Of a stretch of DNA of 18,897 nucleotides, positions 1 through 7,742 are shown in pieces. How positions within the stretch are numbered: the stretch's first letter is position 1; every line of letters begins with the position of its first letter. This DNA is from an uncultured Gammaproteobacteria bacterium (lineage in GTDB: Bacteria > Pseudomonadota > Gammaproteobacteria > Arenicellales > UBA868): contig CAJXBY010000036.1 of assembly GCA_913051905.1 (NCBI GenBank), forward strand, positions 1 through 18,897. Direction: 5' to 3'. The translations under genes were made by a program, and so were the position numbers. The notes beneath the pieces are model-generated. The model made no database searches and had not been told where the DNA came from. It saw nothing but the letters and a program-made list of their open reading frames with translations.

Positions 1-547
1 TGGAGGAGATCAGTCGTACGATCTCGACCGCTTCGGCGAGATGCCACGGCGGGACCCGCAGATCGTAGTTGAGTCCGTACTTTTGGAGCAGTTTGAGCCC
101 CCGGCGCCAATTCGGGTCGTCCATGCTACCGGGTGCATCAGGTGCCAGGACGCCGGGCACGTCGCTGGTCTTCGGTTTCGAACGTATGCTACGGACCATC
201 GGGCGAGCAGCCTGCTGGGCGATCACGTCCTCGGCGTTCGGAGTGTCAAACCAGGCGTGCCCGATGACAGCATCAGGCATGTCATGGGATGCGGCGATTT
301 CCTCCAGCCAAAGGGTCTCTCCCAGCTGGTCGTTTCGGTCCCATTCCGCTTCGCAGTGAACGGTTGCGACGATGTTGTGATCGCTTGCATCGCGCCGATA
401 GTCGTCGGGCAGATAATCGACTCTTATCCGGCTGTAGTCACCCAGAAAAAAGCCTGGATCGGGGTCACCGCTGAGGAATGGGTAATGGTTCCGTTTGAGG
501 TCCCAGAGGTGGTGATGGGCATCAACAATGGGAATGTCATCCTGCAT
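1..547 (-). CDS. Amidohydrolase family 2 metal-dependent hydrolase, N-terminal part (cut by left edge)
   Basis: The reverse strand reads from ATG at 547 through the left edge without a stop, giving 182 residues. It opens MQDDIPIVDAHHHLWDL, the first beta strand and HxH-type metal motif of amidohydrolase family 2 TIM-barrel enzymes (lactonases, decarboxylases and hydrolases related to 2-pyrone-4,6-dicarboxylate lactonase). The histidines lie at residues 11-13. Later segments (HCEAEW, VIGHAWFD, PNWRRGLKLL) fit the next barrel strands and the usual layout of sugar-lactone or dicarboxylate lactonase-like members. The C-terminal histidine and aspartate ligands lie outside the window. The gene starts 16 bp after the stop of the dioxygenase gene on the same strand, has no obvious ribosome binding site of its own, and is therefore probably co-transcribed and translationally coupled. 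The substrate cannot be assigned. The family call is firm; the exact reaction is unknown. Confidence 0.85.
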   Translation of the reverse strand, partial: MQDDIPIVDAHHHLWDLKRNHYPFLSGDPDPGFFLGDYSRIRVDYLPDDYRRDASDHNIVATVHCEAEWDRNDQLGETLWLEEIAASHDMPDAVIGHAWFDTPNAEDVIAQQAARPMVRSIRSKPKTSDVPGVLAPDAPGSMDDPNWRRGLKLLQKYGLNYDLRVPPWHLAEAVEIVRLISS

Positions 548-563
548 GATTCAGCTGATCCGG

Positions 564-1430
564 TTACCGCGCGACGGGTCCATCTCCAGCGACAGTTGTC
601 CGTAACAACACCCGTCGGTGCCGTGCGGAGTCATAAGGCGTGACCGCGTGCATGGTGCAGCGGTTGTCCCACATCACGACATCGTTTTGCGTCCAGGTAT
701 GCCGGTATACGAACTGGTCCTGGCTGGCGAACCCGTACACCTTATCCAGGAACGCCCTGCTGTCGGCTTCGTCCAGCCCGACGACCTGTGAAATGGTGTG
801 GGGGCTGATATAGAGTGAACGGCGTGCGGTGACAGGATGCGATCTCGTCAGCGGATGCTGCTGAACCAGATCGTCCTGCTGGCTGAAATCCTTGGCCTGA
901 TCGCCGAAGACAAGCGTCTGTATATAGTCGTAACTGTGTATTGCCGTGTGCCGGTCTGTGATGTCTTTCAGTTCTGGCGGCAGATTTTCATAGACTGTAT
1001 GGAGATTGCAGAACAGGGTTTCGCCGCCTGCCGGCGGAACCTCGACTGCCCGAAGAACAGAGCCCAGGCTGGGGATAGCCCGAAAAGAACTGTCGGTATG
1101 CCAGATGCGGGTGCCCGTCAGGTAGCGTGCATCATAGCTTTTTACGGGAAAGATCCTGCCGTCTTCGCCGACGTTCGCAACGCGGTAAATCTCGGGCTGT
1201 ATGCTGGAGCGGTGGGCCTCGGACGGATGGATTTCCAGTTCCCCGAACTTCCTGCTGAATCCGACCTGTTCGGCTTCGCTGATATCCTGTTCCGGAAAGA
1301 CCAGAACATGGTGATTAATCAAAGCCTCGGCAATGAGATCGAAGTCGGCGGCCGGGACTTTCGAATCGAGGTGTACGCCTCTGACCTGCGCACCAAGCGC
1401 AGCGTCCAGCGGGTTGATCTCAAGGGTCAT
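564..1430 (-). CDS. TauD/TfdA-family Fe(II)/2-oxoglutarate-dependent dioxygenase
   Basis: This is a 288-residue protein of the usual family length. It shows the full facial triad: His111 and Asp113 in RIWHTDSSF, and His261 in CTMHAVTPYD, with Arg272/273 in the following HRRVLLRTT segment to bind the 2-oxoglutarate carboxylate. The N-terminal MTLEINPLDAALGAQVRGVHL is the typical family opening. I chose ATG 1430 because a GAGAG ribosome binding site lies just upstream and the homology begins there. The frame stays open for 67 more codons upstream, but that extension is unlike the family and would cross the divergent intergenic region. Family members hydroxylate or cleave taurine, alkyl sulfates, phenoxyacetates and other small acids using oxygen and 2-oxoglutarate in the cytoplasm. 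The substrate here is unknown. The amidohydrolase gene follows on the same strand and may process the product. Confidence 0.93.
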   Translation of the reverse strand: MTLEINPLDAALGAQVRGVHLDSKVPAADFDLIAEALINHHVLVFPEQDISEAEQVGFSRKFGELEIHPSEAHRSSIQPEIYRVANVGEDGRIFPVKSYDARYLTGTRIWHTDSSFRAIPSLGSVLRAVEVPPAGGETLFCNLHTVYENLPPELKDITDRHTAIHSYDYIQTLVFGDQAKDFSQQDDLVQQHPLTRSHPVTARRSLYISPHTISQVVGLDEADSRAFLDKVYGFASQDQFVYRHTWTQNDVVMWDNRCTMHAVTPYDSARHRRVLLRTTVAGDGPVAR

Positions 1431-1521
1431 TGCTCTCGAGTGTATTCGAGCCCCAGATCGGGTTTCAAGAAAGTGCTGCCGGTTTCCGGTATCTTTGGAA
1501 GTCAACCGGGCCCGGGCTGTT

Positions 1522-1536
1522 GGACCGTGTCGGTCC
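1522..1536. promoter_or_regulatory. Inverted repeat in the divergent dioxygenase/MFS region
   Basis: GGACCG and CGGTCC form a perfect 6 bp dyad around a TGT centre, 21 bp before the ATG of the MFS gene, in the 127 bp region (1431-1557) shared by two divergent genes. A GC-rich palindrome, CCGGGCCCGG, lies about 5 bp to the left. The dyad could be an operator for a regulator acting on both genes, or a hairpin in the leader of the MFS mRNA. No convincing -35/-10 pair is visible in either direction, although TTGACT occurs on the minus strand (complement of 1500-1505). Confidence 0.35.
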
Positions 1537-1557
1537 TTAACAGGCACAATCCGTTCA

Positions 1558-2733
1558 ATGAAGTCGCACAGAACGCGGATCCTGGTGTCCTGCGCGGGTG
1601 TGCACGGGATACAGGACGGTTTGACGTCCACGATCTATGTGCTGCTGCCCGTCCTAGCGCAGAGCTTTGGTCTCGGCTATGCCCAGATTGGAATCATCCG
1701 CGCAGTCCACAGCGGCCTGATGTGGTTGCTGGAAATACCGGCCGGAATCCTGTCCGAACGAGTGGGGCAAAACCGGCTGCTGGTCACCGGGCTCATCGGT
1801 GCCGGAACCGGTTATGTGAGTCTGTCCTTTGCTGGCGGTTACCATGCGGTGCTGCTGGCACTTTTTATCGCCGGTTGTGGTGCTGCGTTTCAGCACTCAC
1901 TGTGCTCTTCCCTCATCAGCGGTGCGTTCGCAGGACCCGGCCAGCGTATTGCGCTCGGAACCTACAATGCCAGCGGCGATTCGGGAAAGCTCGTGTTTAC
2001 CGGAATCGCCAGTCTGTGTCTCGGGTTTGGGCTTGGCTGGCAGGTCCTGGTTGCCGGGTATGGTGTGCTGGCGCTCGTCGCAGCGGGTGTGTTGTGGCTG
2101 GTGTTGCGGAAGGTTCGAACCCAGGCAGTAAATTCGGGCGCAGCGCACAGCCGGCAGCCCGGCGTTGGTTGGGGCATACGGGATCGCGCAGGATTCGGCG
2201 GCCTTGCTGCCATTGTCTTTTTCGATATTGCCGTCCAGGACGGGTTCCTGGTGTTTGTCGCCTTCCTGATGCTTGAGAAGCAGGTGACACCGTCTCTTGC
2301 AGCACTGGCAGTCGTGGCGACTCTGGCCGGTGGTGTTTGCGGTAAGTTCGGCTGTGGCTATCTCGCTGCCCGCATGGGCGTCATTCGGTCCTTGTTTCTG
2401 GTCGAGATTCTGACAGCCGCGGGTTTAGTGGCCGTGTACCTGGCACCTGCAATGACCGCATTCGTGCTGCTCCCACTGCTCGGGGTAGTGCTGCAGGGTT
2501 CGTCGTCAATTACCTATGGTGCGGTCAGCAGCTATGTCGACGAAGCCCGGCAGTCACGCGGCTTCGCGATGATCTATACGACCAGCAGCGGAGCGGCGGT
2601 GGTAGCGCCCATAGTGTTCGGCCTACTGGCAGATTGGGTCAGCATCGGTGCCGTGATCGGCACCATGGCCGTGGTGACGCTGGTACCGCTACCGTTGTGT
2701 GTTTTACTCAAATCCGACCGGGCGGGGGCATGA
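1558..2733 (+). CDS. Major facilitator superfamily transporter
   Basis: This is a 391-residue, strongly hydrophobic protein with about 12 predicted membrane segments, the standard MFS size. The segment between helices 2 and 3 reads GILSERVGQNRLLVTG, a recognisable form of the MFS loop motif (G-x-x-x-D/E-R-x-G-x-R/K). The N-terminal VHGIQDGLTSTIYVLLPVL resembles the helix 1 region of the fosmidomycin-resistance type or sugar/acid transporter families. I chose ATG 1558 because the membrane topology begins immediately after it. The open frame extends upstream to 1333, but that stretch is polar, unlike the family and antisense to the dioxygenase gene. The gene diverges from the dioxygenase/amidohydrolase pair, so it plausibly imports their substrate or exports a product. 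Direction and substrate cannot be read from the sequence. Confidence 0.88.
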   Translation: MKSHRTRILVSCAGVHGIQDGLTSTIYVLLPVLAQSFGLGYAQIGIIRAVHSGLMWLLEIPAGILSERVGQNRLLVTGLIGAGTGYVSLSFAGGYHAVLLALFIAGCGAAFQHSLCSSLISGAFAGPGQRIALGTYNASGDSGKLVFTGIASLCLGFGLGWQVLVAGYGVLALVAAGVLWLVLRKVRTQAVNSGAAHSRQPGVGWGIRDRAGFGGLAAIVFFDIAVQDGFLVFVAFLMLEKQVTPSLAALAVVATLAGGVCGKFGCGYLAARMGVIRSLFLVEILTAAGLVAVYLAPAMTAFVLLPLLGVVLQGSSSITYGAVSSYVDEARQSRGFAMIYTTSSGAAVVAPIVFGLLADWVSIGAVIGTMAVVTLVPLPLCVLLKSDRAGA

Positions 2734-2797
2734 TCTTCCGGGGAACCCGTACCGGATGCGCTAGGCCGGATCATCGCCTGCCGGAAACCTTATCAAC

Positions 2798-2826
2798 TTG
2801 CTAAAAAGAATCCATGAACTTATCGT
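2798..2826 (+). promoter_or_regulatory. Weak candidate sigma70 promoter for the aldolase gene
   Basis: TTGCTA (2798-2803) and TATCGT (2821-2826) are separated by 17 bp in the 183 bp gap between the MFS gene and the aldolase gene. Each hexamer matches the consensus at four of six positions. The site is about 90 bp upstream of the aldolase start, and nothing else in this gap stands out. Confidence 0.25.
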
Positions 2827-2916
2827 GAATCGGGTAGAGCGGCTGCCAGTAGAGTAAACCGCTGGAGAATGCCCGCACAATGAATCAGGTCATCACAAGC
2901 CAAAGGAGGGGAGACC

Positions 2917-3681
2917 ATGGAACTCAGGCCCAATCGAGTCAAACGTAAACTGGCCGCAGGTGAGAACGCCATCGTTGTCAGCGGGCTGGTACATGCGGAT
3001 GCGATCGATGCCTTTGGGCCGATCGGTGCCGATGGCATCTGGCTTGAAGGCGAGCATGGCGGTGTAGATGCCGCTGAACTCGGCAATCTAACCCGCGCTT
3101 GCGACATCTGGGGGATGACCTCCGTCGCCCGGATCAATGCCAACGACCAGGGCCTGATCTACCGGACGCTGGACAGAGGTGCGCAGGGTATCGTTGTGCC
3201 ACACGTCAACAACCGGTCCGAGGTGCAGAATGTCGTCGCCGGTGGAAAATTCCCACCGATCGGGAAGCGCGGCTATTTCCCCAGCCGGCAGAGCTATGGC
3301 ATCAATGACTTTTATGAGCAGGCCAATAATGAAACCCTGCTGGTGGTGTTGATCGAGGACATAGCGGCGTGGGAGAACCTCGATGAAATCATCGAGGTCG
3401 ATCACATCGATGTGTTTTTCGTCGCGCCGGGGGATTTTGCTGCATCGATGGGCCATACGCGGGACCTGTACCATCCCGAGGTGCAGGAGAAAGTGAACGA
3501 TGCGTTATCAAGGATCATCGATGCCGGGCGTACTGCCGGGACCCTTGCCACCAGCGAGACGATCGAGGGTTTTTCTGAGATGGGTGTTCGCTTTTTCTAT
3601 GTCGAGATCCAGCCCTGGCTGGAGGCCGGAGCTCGGGACCTGATGGCACGGGCTGAAGCCGGGCACCGGCGGAGCCGGTGA
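2917..3681 (+). CDS. HpcH/HpaI-family class II aldolase
   Basis: This is a 254-residue protein of family length, related to 4-hydroxy-2-oxoheptanedioate aldolase and 2-dehydro-3-deoxyglucarate aldolase. These enzymes cleave 4-hydroxy-2-oxoacids to pyruvate (or a related oxoacid) and an aldehyde with a divalent metal. Key residues match HpaI well by eye: WLEGEHGGVD carries the catalytic His47, VARIN the substrate-binding Arg72, VLIED the metal ligand Glu147, and VAPGDFAASMG the metal ligand Asp173. The GAQGIVVPHVNN strand is also typical. ATG 2917 follows an excellent AAAGGAGG ribosome binding site at 2902-2909. The gene stands alone and is convergent with the small gene at 3712. It may supply the carbon-carbon cleavage step for oxoacids made by the nearby dioxygenase or dehydrogenases; that link is inference. 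Substrate specificity is unresolved. Confidence 0.93.
   Translation: MELRPNRVKRKLAAGENAIVVSGLVHADAIDAFGPIGADGIWLEGEHGGVDAAELGNLTRACDIWGMTSVARINANDQGLIYRTLDRGAQGIVVPHVNNRSEVQNVVAGGKFPPIGKRGYFPSRQSYGINDFYEQANNETLLVVLIEDIAAWENLDEIIEVDHIDVFFVAPGDFAASMGHTRDLYHPEVQEKVNDALSRIIDAGRTAGTLATSETIEGFSEMGVRFFYVEIQPWLEAGARDLMARAEAGHRRSR
3664..3680 (+). terminator. Short hairpin overlapping the aldolase stop codon
   Basis: CACCGGC and GCCGGTG form a perfect 7 bp stem around a GGA loop, overlapping the TGA stop of the aldolase gene. There is no T-run after it, so it may be an RNA-stabilising or weak termination structure in the 30 bp convergent gap, not a classical intrinsic terminator. Confidence 0.3.
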
Positions 3682-3711
3682 GCAAGCTCCAGGTGGGTCG
3701 GGTGCTGTGAT

Positions 3712-3993
3712 CTAAGATTCCGACAGCCTGATTTCGATGATATCGATGTCCGGGCTCTTGTCGGTCTTCCTGAGACCAGGCACCTGGGTTTCACCGATCC
3801 CCGTGGCCTTGCTGACGAGATCAGCGAACCAGTCTTTGTTCTTGCGGTAAGTGCGTTTCCACTGGGAGAGAAACAGTTCCTCGGCTTCCTGTTCTGTCGA
3901 TGTCCACCGGAAAACACTGCCGTTTACTGCGGTCTCGGTGTCACCTTCGACAAGGTAAACTGTGAACCGAATTTCCCATTCCTGAACATCCAT
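3712..3993 (-). CDS. Small conserved-looking protein of unknown function (93 aa)
   Basis: I do not recognise this protein. It is 93 residues long, acidic and soluble, with no signal peptide, cysteine or membrane segment. The first third looks beta-rich (WEIRFTVYLVEGDTETA). A charged helix follows (TEQEAEELFLSQWKRTYRK), then a linker and a strand-like end (DIDIIEIRLSES). The case for a real gene is a good AGGAGA ribosome binding site 6 bases before ATG 3993, a compact protein-like composition, and no competing gene on the other strand. It is convergent with the aldolase gene and divergent from the binding-protein gene at 4157, with a 163 bp region between. No function is inferred. Confidence 0.7.
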   Translation of the reverse strand: MDVQEWEIRFTVYLVEGDTETAVNGSVFRWTSTEQEAEELFLSQWKRTYRKNKDWFADLVSKATGIGETQVPGLRKTDKSPDIDIIEIRLSES

Positions 3994-4110
3994 GTGTTAT
4001 CTCCTGTGATGTGTGTCAGGGATAGCCGCCATAACGCTTTTTAGAGGGCAGACCCTGCAGGCCAGAATTTCTCCAATGATACGCAGTTGGCATGTCGGTC
4101 CGGGAAATAA

Positions 4111-4122
4111 GTAATATATTAC
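4111..4122. promoter_or_regulatory. AT-rich 12 bp perfect palindrome upstream of the first binding-protein gene
   Basis: GTAATATATTAC is a perfect 12 bp palindrome, 34 bp before the ATG at 4157. It contains TATATT, a good -10 candidate. The nearest -35-like hexamer, TTGGCA at 4087-4092, is 22 bp from that hexamer, which is too far, or 19 bp from the overlapping TAATAT. The element may be a -10 region, an operator, or both. The same 11 bases TAATATATTAC recur upstream of the polar-amino-acid binding-protein gene near 14593. Confidence 0.4.
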
Positions 4123-4156
4123 ATCACCACCATTGAAAAACATCGGAGAAGCTGAA

Positions 4157-5179
4157 ATGAAAAAGCGAATTGCAGGTTGTTTGGTTTCCGTAGGCAAGTC
4201 CATTCTGGGCGTTGCCGTGATCATGTTGAGCTGGACGACCGCCCACGCCGGGGACGTCATCAACTGCGCCTATCCCTACTGGTTCGGGTTTGCACCGACC
4301 CATGTTGCACAGAACCTCGGTTACTTCGAAGACGAGGGACTGGAAGTGACCTGGGTGTTTGAGAACGACCGGGCCAATGTCTATCCGGGACTGCATGCCG
4401 GCGATATCGATTGCACGATGCGCACGATCGGCGAGCATATGTCGAGACCGTTAACCGCTGACTCCAATCTGGTTGTCATCGGTGTGATCGACGTGTCCGT
4501 AGGGGCAGATGGTGTGATCGGTGCACCCGGAATCAATTCTGTTACCGACCTGGTTGGCAAGGTGTTCGCAGGCGAGATCAACCATCCGGGAACTGTGATG
4601 ACAGCTTATGCGCTGAAACAGGCGGGCCACAGTCTGAGCGATGTTGACCTGAGGCTTATTGCAACCGATGACGGACAGGCTGTTTTTGAAGATCCTGAAG
4701 TGGCGGCTCTGGCAACATGGGAACCGATGATGAGCGAAATTGTCGCCAATACCTCCCGTAAAGGATCAAAGATTCTGCTGTCATCCAAGGACTTCAACGG
4801 TTTGATTACTGACGTGGTCATCGCCAACAAATCCAGTTATGAGAATAATCGGGAAAAATATGCAAAGTTGATGCGCGGAATTTACCGAGCCATTGATTTG
4901 TATAACTCTGATCCCAATAAATTCCTCGAGACGGCGGCTCCGACTTATGATGTCACGCCCGATATCATGAAAGGCGATCTTGGCGGCGTCTATTACACGA
5001 CCTACGAAGACGCCCTGGAGTTTTTTGGTATTGGTGGGAGAAAGTCAAAACTCAAAGAGGTGGTCGAAGGACTTACTGACATCAATATCGAGCTCGATCT
5101 GATGGATGCACCGATTGCCTATGAAGTGATGGTTGATCCGACGCTCACCGATGGTCTTTTTGATGGGCACAAACGTTAA
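4157..5179 (+). CDS. ABC transporter periplasmic binding protein, NMT1/THI5-like (SsuA/TauA/ThiY type)
   Basis: This is a 340-residue protein. ATG 4157 is preferred because GGAGAAG lies at the right distance upstream. The in-frame TTG at 4133 would place eight charged residues ahead of the signal peptide. The Sec signal is clear: MKKR, a hydrophobic stretch, then TTAHA with probable cleavage before GDVINC. The mature part has NMT1-domain features: YPYWFGFAPTHVAQNLGYFEDEGLEV (the first strand and the helix lining the ligand site), the GLHAGDID segment, and ALATWEPM with the typical ligand-contacting Trp. Such proteins bind taurine, alkanesulfonates, thiamine-pyrimidine precursors, riboflavin or nitrate in the periplasm and deliver them to a TauC/SsuC-type permease. 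The permease and ATPase genes follow. The ligand is not identifiable. Confidence 0.92.
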   Translation: MKKRIAGCLVSVGKSILGVAVIMLSWTTAHAGDVINCAYPYWFGFAPTHVAQNLGYFEDEGLEVTWVFENDRANVYPGLHAGDIDCTMRTIGEHMSRPLTADSNLVVIGVIDVSVGADGVIGAPGINSVTDLVGKVFAGEINHPGTVMTAYALKQAGHSLSDVDLRLIATDDGQAVFEDPEVAALATWEPMMSEIVANTSRKGSKILLSSKDFNGLITDVVIANKSSYENNREKYAKLMRGIYRAIDLYNSDPNKFLETAAPTYDVTPDIMKGDLGGVYYTTYEDALEFFGIGGRKSKLKEVVEGLTDINIELDLMDAPIAYEVMVDPTLTDGLFDGHKR

Positions 5180-5206
5180 GCAACCACAGGGTTTGTCGTA
5201 AGCCCG

Positions 5207-5244
5207 AACCGGGTGGCTTGTAACAGTCACCCGGTTTGTTGTTT
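5207..5244 (+). terminator. Intrinsic terminator between binding-protein and permease genes
   Basis: AACCGGGTG (5207-5215) pairs perfectly with CACCCGGTT (5228-5236), with a few further pairs possible inside the loop. The T-rich tract TTTGTTGTTTT follows. It lies 27 bp after the binding-protein stop and before the permease start, so it probably acts as a partial terminator that keeps permease and ATPase expression below that of the binding protein. Confidence 0.8.
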
Positions 5245-5269
5245 TGAGCCTCGCTCAGAGAAAAGTAAA

Positions 5270-6055
5270 TTGAAGAATCACTGGCTTTTTGCGTACCGTG
5301 GAAAGAGCAGTACGCGTGCTGACGTTGTTTTGGCCATCCTTGCATTTGTTGGCCTGATCGGATTCTGGTATTCAGCAGCCGAGCTGGAATTTGTGTCCCA
5401 GAGGTTCCTGCCGACTCCGTGGAATGTCCTGACGGCGCTGTACACCATGCTGGTTGAGCATGATTTCCTGGAGGATATCTGGATCAGCGTTGCCCGGGTA
5501 TGGGGCGCTTTTCTCATGTCGGCAATCATGGCCATTCCTATCGGGATCTGGATGTCCAGTTACAGGATCGTCGGTACGCTCACAGAACCGATTGTCGACT
5601 TTATTCGCTACCTACCGGTGCCGGCGCTTGTACCGCTGCTGATCATCTGGTTTGGTATCGGTGAAAGTTCCAAGTTAGCGGTACTTTGGATGGGGACGTT
5701 TTTCCAGCTGGTCCTGCTGATCGGGGACGACACCAAGAGGGTGCCCAAAGAGTTCATCGAAACCGGCTTTACGGTCGGCGCCCGACCCGGGCAAATCACC
5801 TGGCATATCGTGTTCCGGTCCATGCTGCCCAACATCGTCGATAACCTGCGTATTACCCTGGGTTGGTGCTGGACCTATATCATCATTGCAGAGATCGTTG
5901 CGTCGAATGCCGGGATCGGTCATGCCATCTGGTCCGCCAGGCGGTTCGTAAAAACACCGGAAGTGATGGCGGGGATACTCACTGTTGGCGTCATCGGATT
6001 GCTGACCGATCAGCTGATCCGGTATGCCCACCGCCGCTGGTTCCGTTACCTTTAA
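5270..6055 (+). CDS. ABC transporter permease, SsuC/TauC type
   Basis: This inner-membrane protein is 261 residues from TTG 5270 and has about six membrane segments. The EAA-type cytoplasmic loop that docks on the ATPase is visible: EFIETGFTVGARPGQITWHI followed by VFRSMLPNIVDNLRITLGW. RFLPTPWNVL near the N-terminus and YLPVPALVPLLIIWFGIGE in the middle are hallmarks of the taurine/sulfonate/nitrate permease family. The start is uncertain. TTG 5270 gives MKNHWLFAYRG with a weak AGAGAAAAG upstream. A GTG at 5213 extends the frame by 19 codons but falls inside the terminator stem, so I reject it. The ATPase gene follows after 9 bp. Confidence 0.9.
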   Translation: MKNHWLFAYRGKSSTRADVVLAILAFVGLIGFWYSAAELEFVSQRFLPTPWNVLTALYTMLVEHDFLEDIWISVARVWGAFLMSAIMAIPIGIWMSSYRIVGTLTEPIVDFIRYLPVPALVPLLIIWFGIGESSKLAVLWMGTFFQLVLLIGDDTKRVPKEFIETGFTVGARPGQITWHIVFRSMLPNIVDNLRITLGWCWTYIIIAEIVASNAGIGHAIWSARRFVKTPEVMAGILTVGVIGLLTDQLIRYAHRRWFRYL

Positions 6056-6064
6056 GGTTGCCTC

Positions 6065-6892
6065 ATGGAACCGCGTGAACCCTTCCTGAAGCTGAGCGGG
6101 ATCAGAAAATCGTTTGTCTCGGATGACGGTGAATTGATACCCGTCATCGACGGCGTGTCTATGGAGATACCTGCAGGAGAGTTCGTGGTGTTTCTCGGGC
6201 CGTCCGGTTGTGGCAAAACAACATTGATGCGGATTGTGGGCGGCCTGGAAACCTGCGAATCTGGAGAAGTGCTGCTGGCGGGCGAGAAAGTGACAGGGCC
6301 GGACCGCAAAAAGGGGATGGTTTTTCAGGCGTATACGTCGTTTCCTTGGCTGACTGTCCAGGAGAACGTTCGTTTTGGCACCCGGTACAGAGACGACATC
6401 GATAAGCAAACCAAGGGAGAAGTTGCAGATCATTACCTACAACTGGTGGGGCTCAAGGATTTTTCACACTATTACGTCAATCGGATATCCGGGGGAATGC
6501 GCCAACGCGTTGCTATTGCTAGAACGCTGGCTGCCAATCCAGATGTCCTGCTCATGGACGAGCCCTTCGGGGCATTGGATGCACAGACCCGTGAGTTTCT
6601 CCAGGGTCAACTGCTGGAGATCAACCGCAGGGAACGAAAGACGACGATATTCGTCACCCATGACGTCGACGAGTCGATTGTCCTTGCAGACCGGATTTTC
6701 ATGTTTTCCGCGCGGCCGGCGGGTGTGATAGAGATCATTGAAGTCTCCCAGCACATTGCTGGCGATCGGGATATCTCCGTGAAGGAGACGCAGTCGTTTT
6801 TTGAGTTGCGCAATCACATTCGAGACCTGATGCGCAACGAGGCAAACCGCACCCGGGAACTTGCGGAAAAGGAAATCATTCAGGGGGCTTAA
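6065..6892 (+). CDS. ABC transporter ATP-binding protein, SsuB/TauB type
   Basis: This 275-residue ATPase has every expected motif: Walker A GPSGCGKT (45-52), Q-loop Gln88 in VFQAY, signature ISGGMRQR (141-148), Walker B VLLMDEP (161-167), D-loop GALDAQT, and switch His199 in FVTHDVDE. The sequence is closest in character to nitrate/sulfonate/taurine importers. The C-terminal tail of about 60 residues is charged and helical. It lies 9 bp after the permease gene and 11 bp before the first dehydrogenase gene, so the three transport genes and the dehydrogenase are surely one transcription unit. It is the only ABC ATPase in the window. Confidence 0.95.
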   Translation: MEPREPFLKLSGIRKSFVSDDGELIPVIDGVSMEIPAGEFVVFLGPSGCGKTTLMRIVGGLETCESGEVLLAGEKVTGPDRKKGMVFQAYTSFPWLTVQENVRFGTRYRDDIDKQTKGEVADHYLQLVGLKDFSHYYVNRISGGMRQRVAIARTLAANPDVLLMDEPFGALDAQTREFLQGQLLEINRRERKTTIFVTHDVDESIVLADRIFMFSARPAGVIEIIEVSQHIAGDRDISVKETQSFFELRNHIRDLMRNEANRTRELAEKEIIQGA

Positions 6893-6903
6893 GGAGGTCG
6901 CGC

Positions 6904-7686
6904 ATGAAGGTCAACGGTTTTGACTTTTCGAACAAAAAGGTGCTGGTCACAGGTGCCAGCCGTGGTATAGGGCTGGGTGTCGCGCGCGGTTTTGCTCATG
7001 CCCGCGCAGATCTTTCAATCATTGGTACAAACGAAAAAGTTCATGAAACTGCGGAGATGCTGTCTAGGGAGACTGGTAACGTGGTTGAAGGTCTGGTCTG
7101 CGACATCACGGACAGGAACGCGGTATCCAGAACGGTCGGTCGTCTCGGCGCGCTCGATGTCCTGGTCAATAATGCGGGCTATGAACGTCTCACGCCAATT
7201 CTGCAAGACGGCAGTGAAGTCGAAGACGTATTTCGGCGTATCGTTGATGTCAATATTCTTGGGACCTATTACGTCACCAGAGAAGCTGTTCAGAAAATGG
7301 GTGCCGGCTCGCGAATCGTGATCACCGCCTCTGTCTGGGGCAAGACCGGTATGGGCGGATTCAGTGCCTACTGTGCAACCAAGCATGCAAATATAGGGTT
7401 CATGCGGGCATTGGCTGATGAACTGGGCCCGCGTGGAATCACAGTGAACGCCGTGTGTCCGGGCTGGGTCAGAACCGATGCGGCGATGCGTTCACTTTCG
7501 ATCATGGCGGACAATGAGAACCGCAGCGAGGAAGAGTGTCTTACTGACATTCTGTCCGCCCAGGCCATCAGCGGACTGATGGAGCCGGACGATATGGCGT
7601 CGACCTACCTGTTCCTGGCATCAGATCACGCCAGCAATATTACCGGACAGACCCTGAATGTCGATCGCGGTGAGCTGCTGGCCTGA
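6904..7686 (+). CDS. Short-chain dehydrogenase/reductase (first of two)
   Basis: This 260-residue classical SDR shows the cofactor motif TGASRGIG (16-23), NNAG (89-92), Asn117, catalytic Ser143 in ITASVWG, and Tyr156-x3-Lys160 in AYCATKH. PGWVRTDAAM follows, and the C-terminal NITGQTLNVDRGE is also typical. It would carry out NAD(P)-dependent oxidation of an alcohol or reduction of a ketone in the cytoplasm. A perfect AAGGAGGT ribosome binding site at 6891-6898 overlaps the stop codon of the ATPase gene, so translation is tightly linked to the importer. This suggests it acts on the imported compound. Cofactor preference is not clear from the sequence. Confidence 0.95.
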   Translation: MKVNGFDFSNKKVLVTGASRGIGLGVARGFAHARADLSIIGTNEKVHETAEMLSRETGNVVEGLVCDITDRNAVSRTVGRLGALDVLVNNAGYERLTPILQDGSEVEDVFRRIVDVNILGTYYVTREAVQKMGAGSRIVITASVWGKTGMGGFSAYCATKHANIGFMRALADELGPRGITVNAVCPGWVRTDAAMRSLSIMADNENRSEEECLTDILSAQAISGLMEPDDMASTYLFLASDHASNITGQTLNVDRGELLA

Positions 7687-7742
7687 GTGGCAGAATGCGA
7701 CCTGGTCTTGTCCGTCATTAGATCGCTGTGGGTGATTAAGGA

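Noticed and set aside
41..643. Plus-strand frame at the left edge
   Set aside because: It is antisense to the partial amidohydrolase, which has a clear VDAHHHLW opening; no domain is seen on the plus strand.
837..2276. Long plus-strand frame of 479 codons across the dioxygenase and MFS genes
   Set aside because: Its first half is antisense to the clear TauD-type gene and its second half overlaps the MFS gene in another frame. The product is rich in Cys and Arg and has no recognisable domain.
4133..4156. TTG start giving an 8-residue extension of the NMT1-type binding protein
   Set aside because: It would place MKNIGEAE before the signal peptide, and its codons contain the ribosome binding site of ATG 4157.
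5213..5269. GTG start extending the SsuC-type permease by 19 codons
   Set aside because: The GTG lies in the left arm of the intrinsic terminator, and the added residues are unlike the family.
5675..6433. Minus-strand frame of 252 codons under the permease and ATPase genes
   Set aside because: Both plus-strand genes carry complete family motifs; the antisense product has none.
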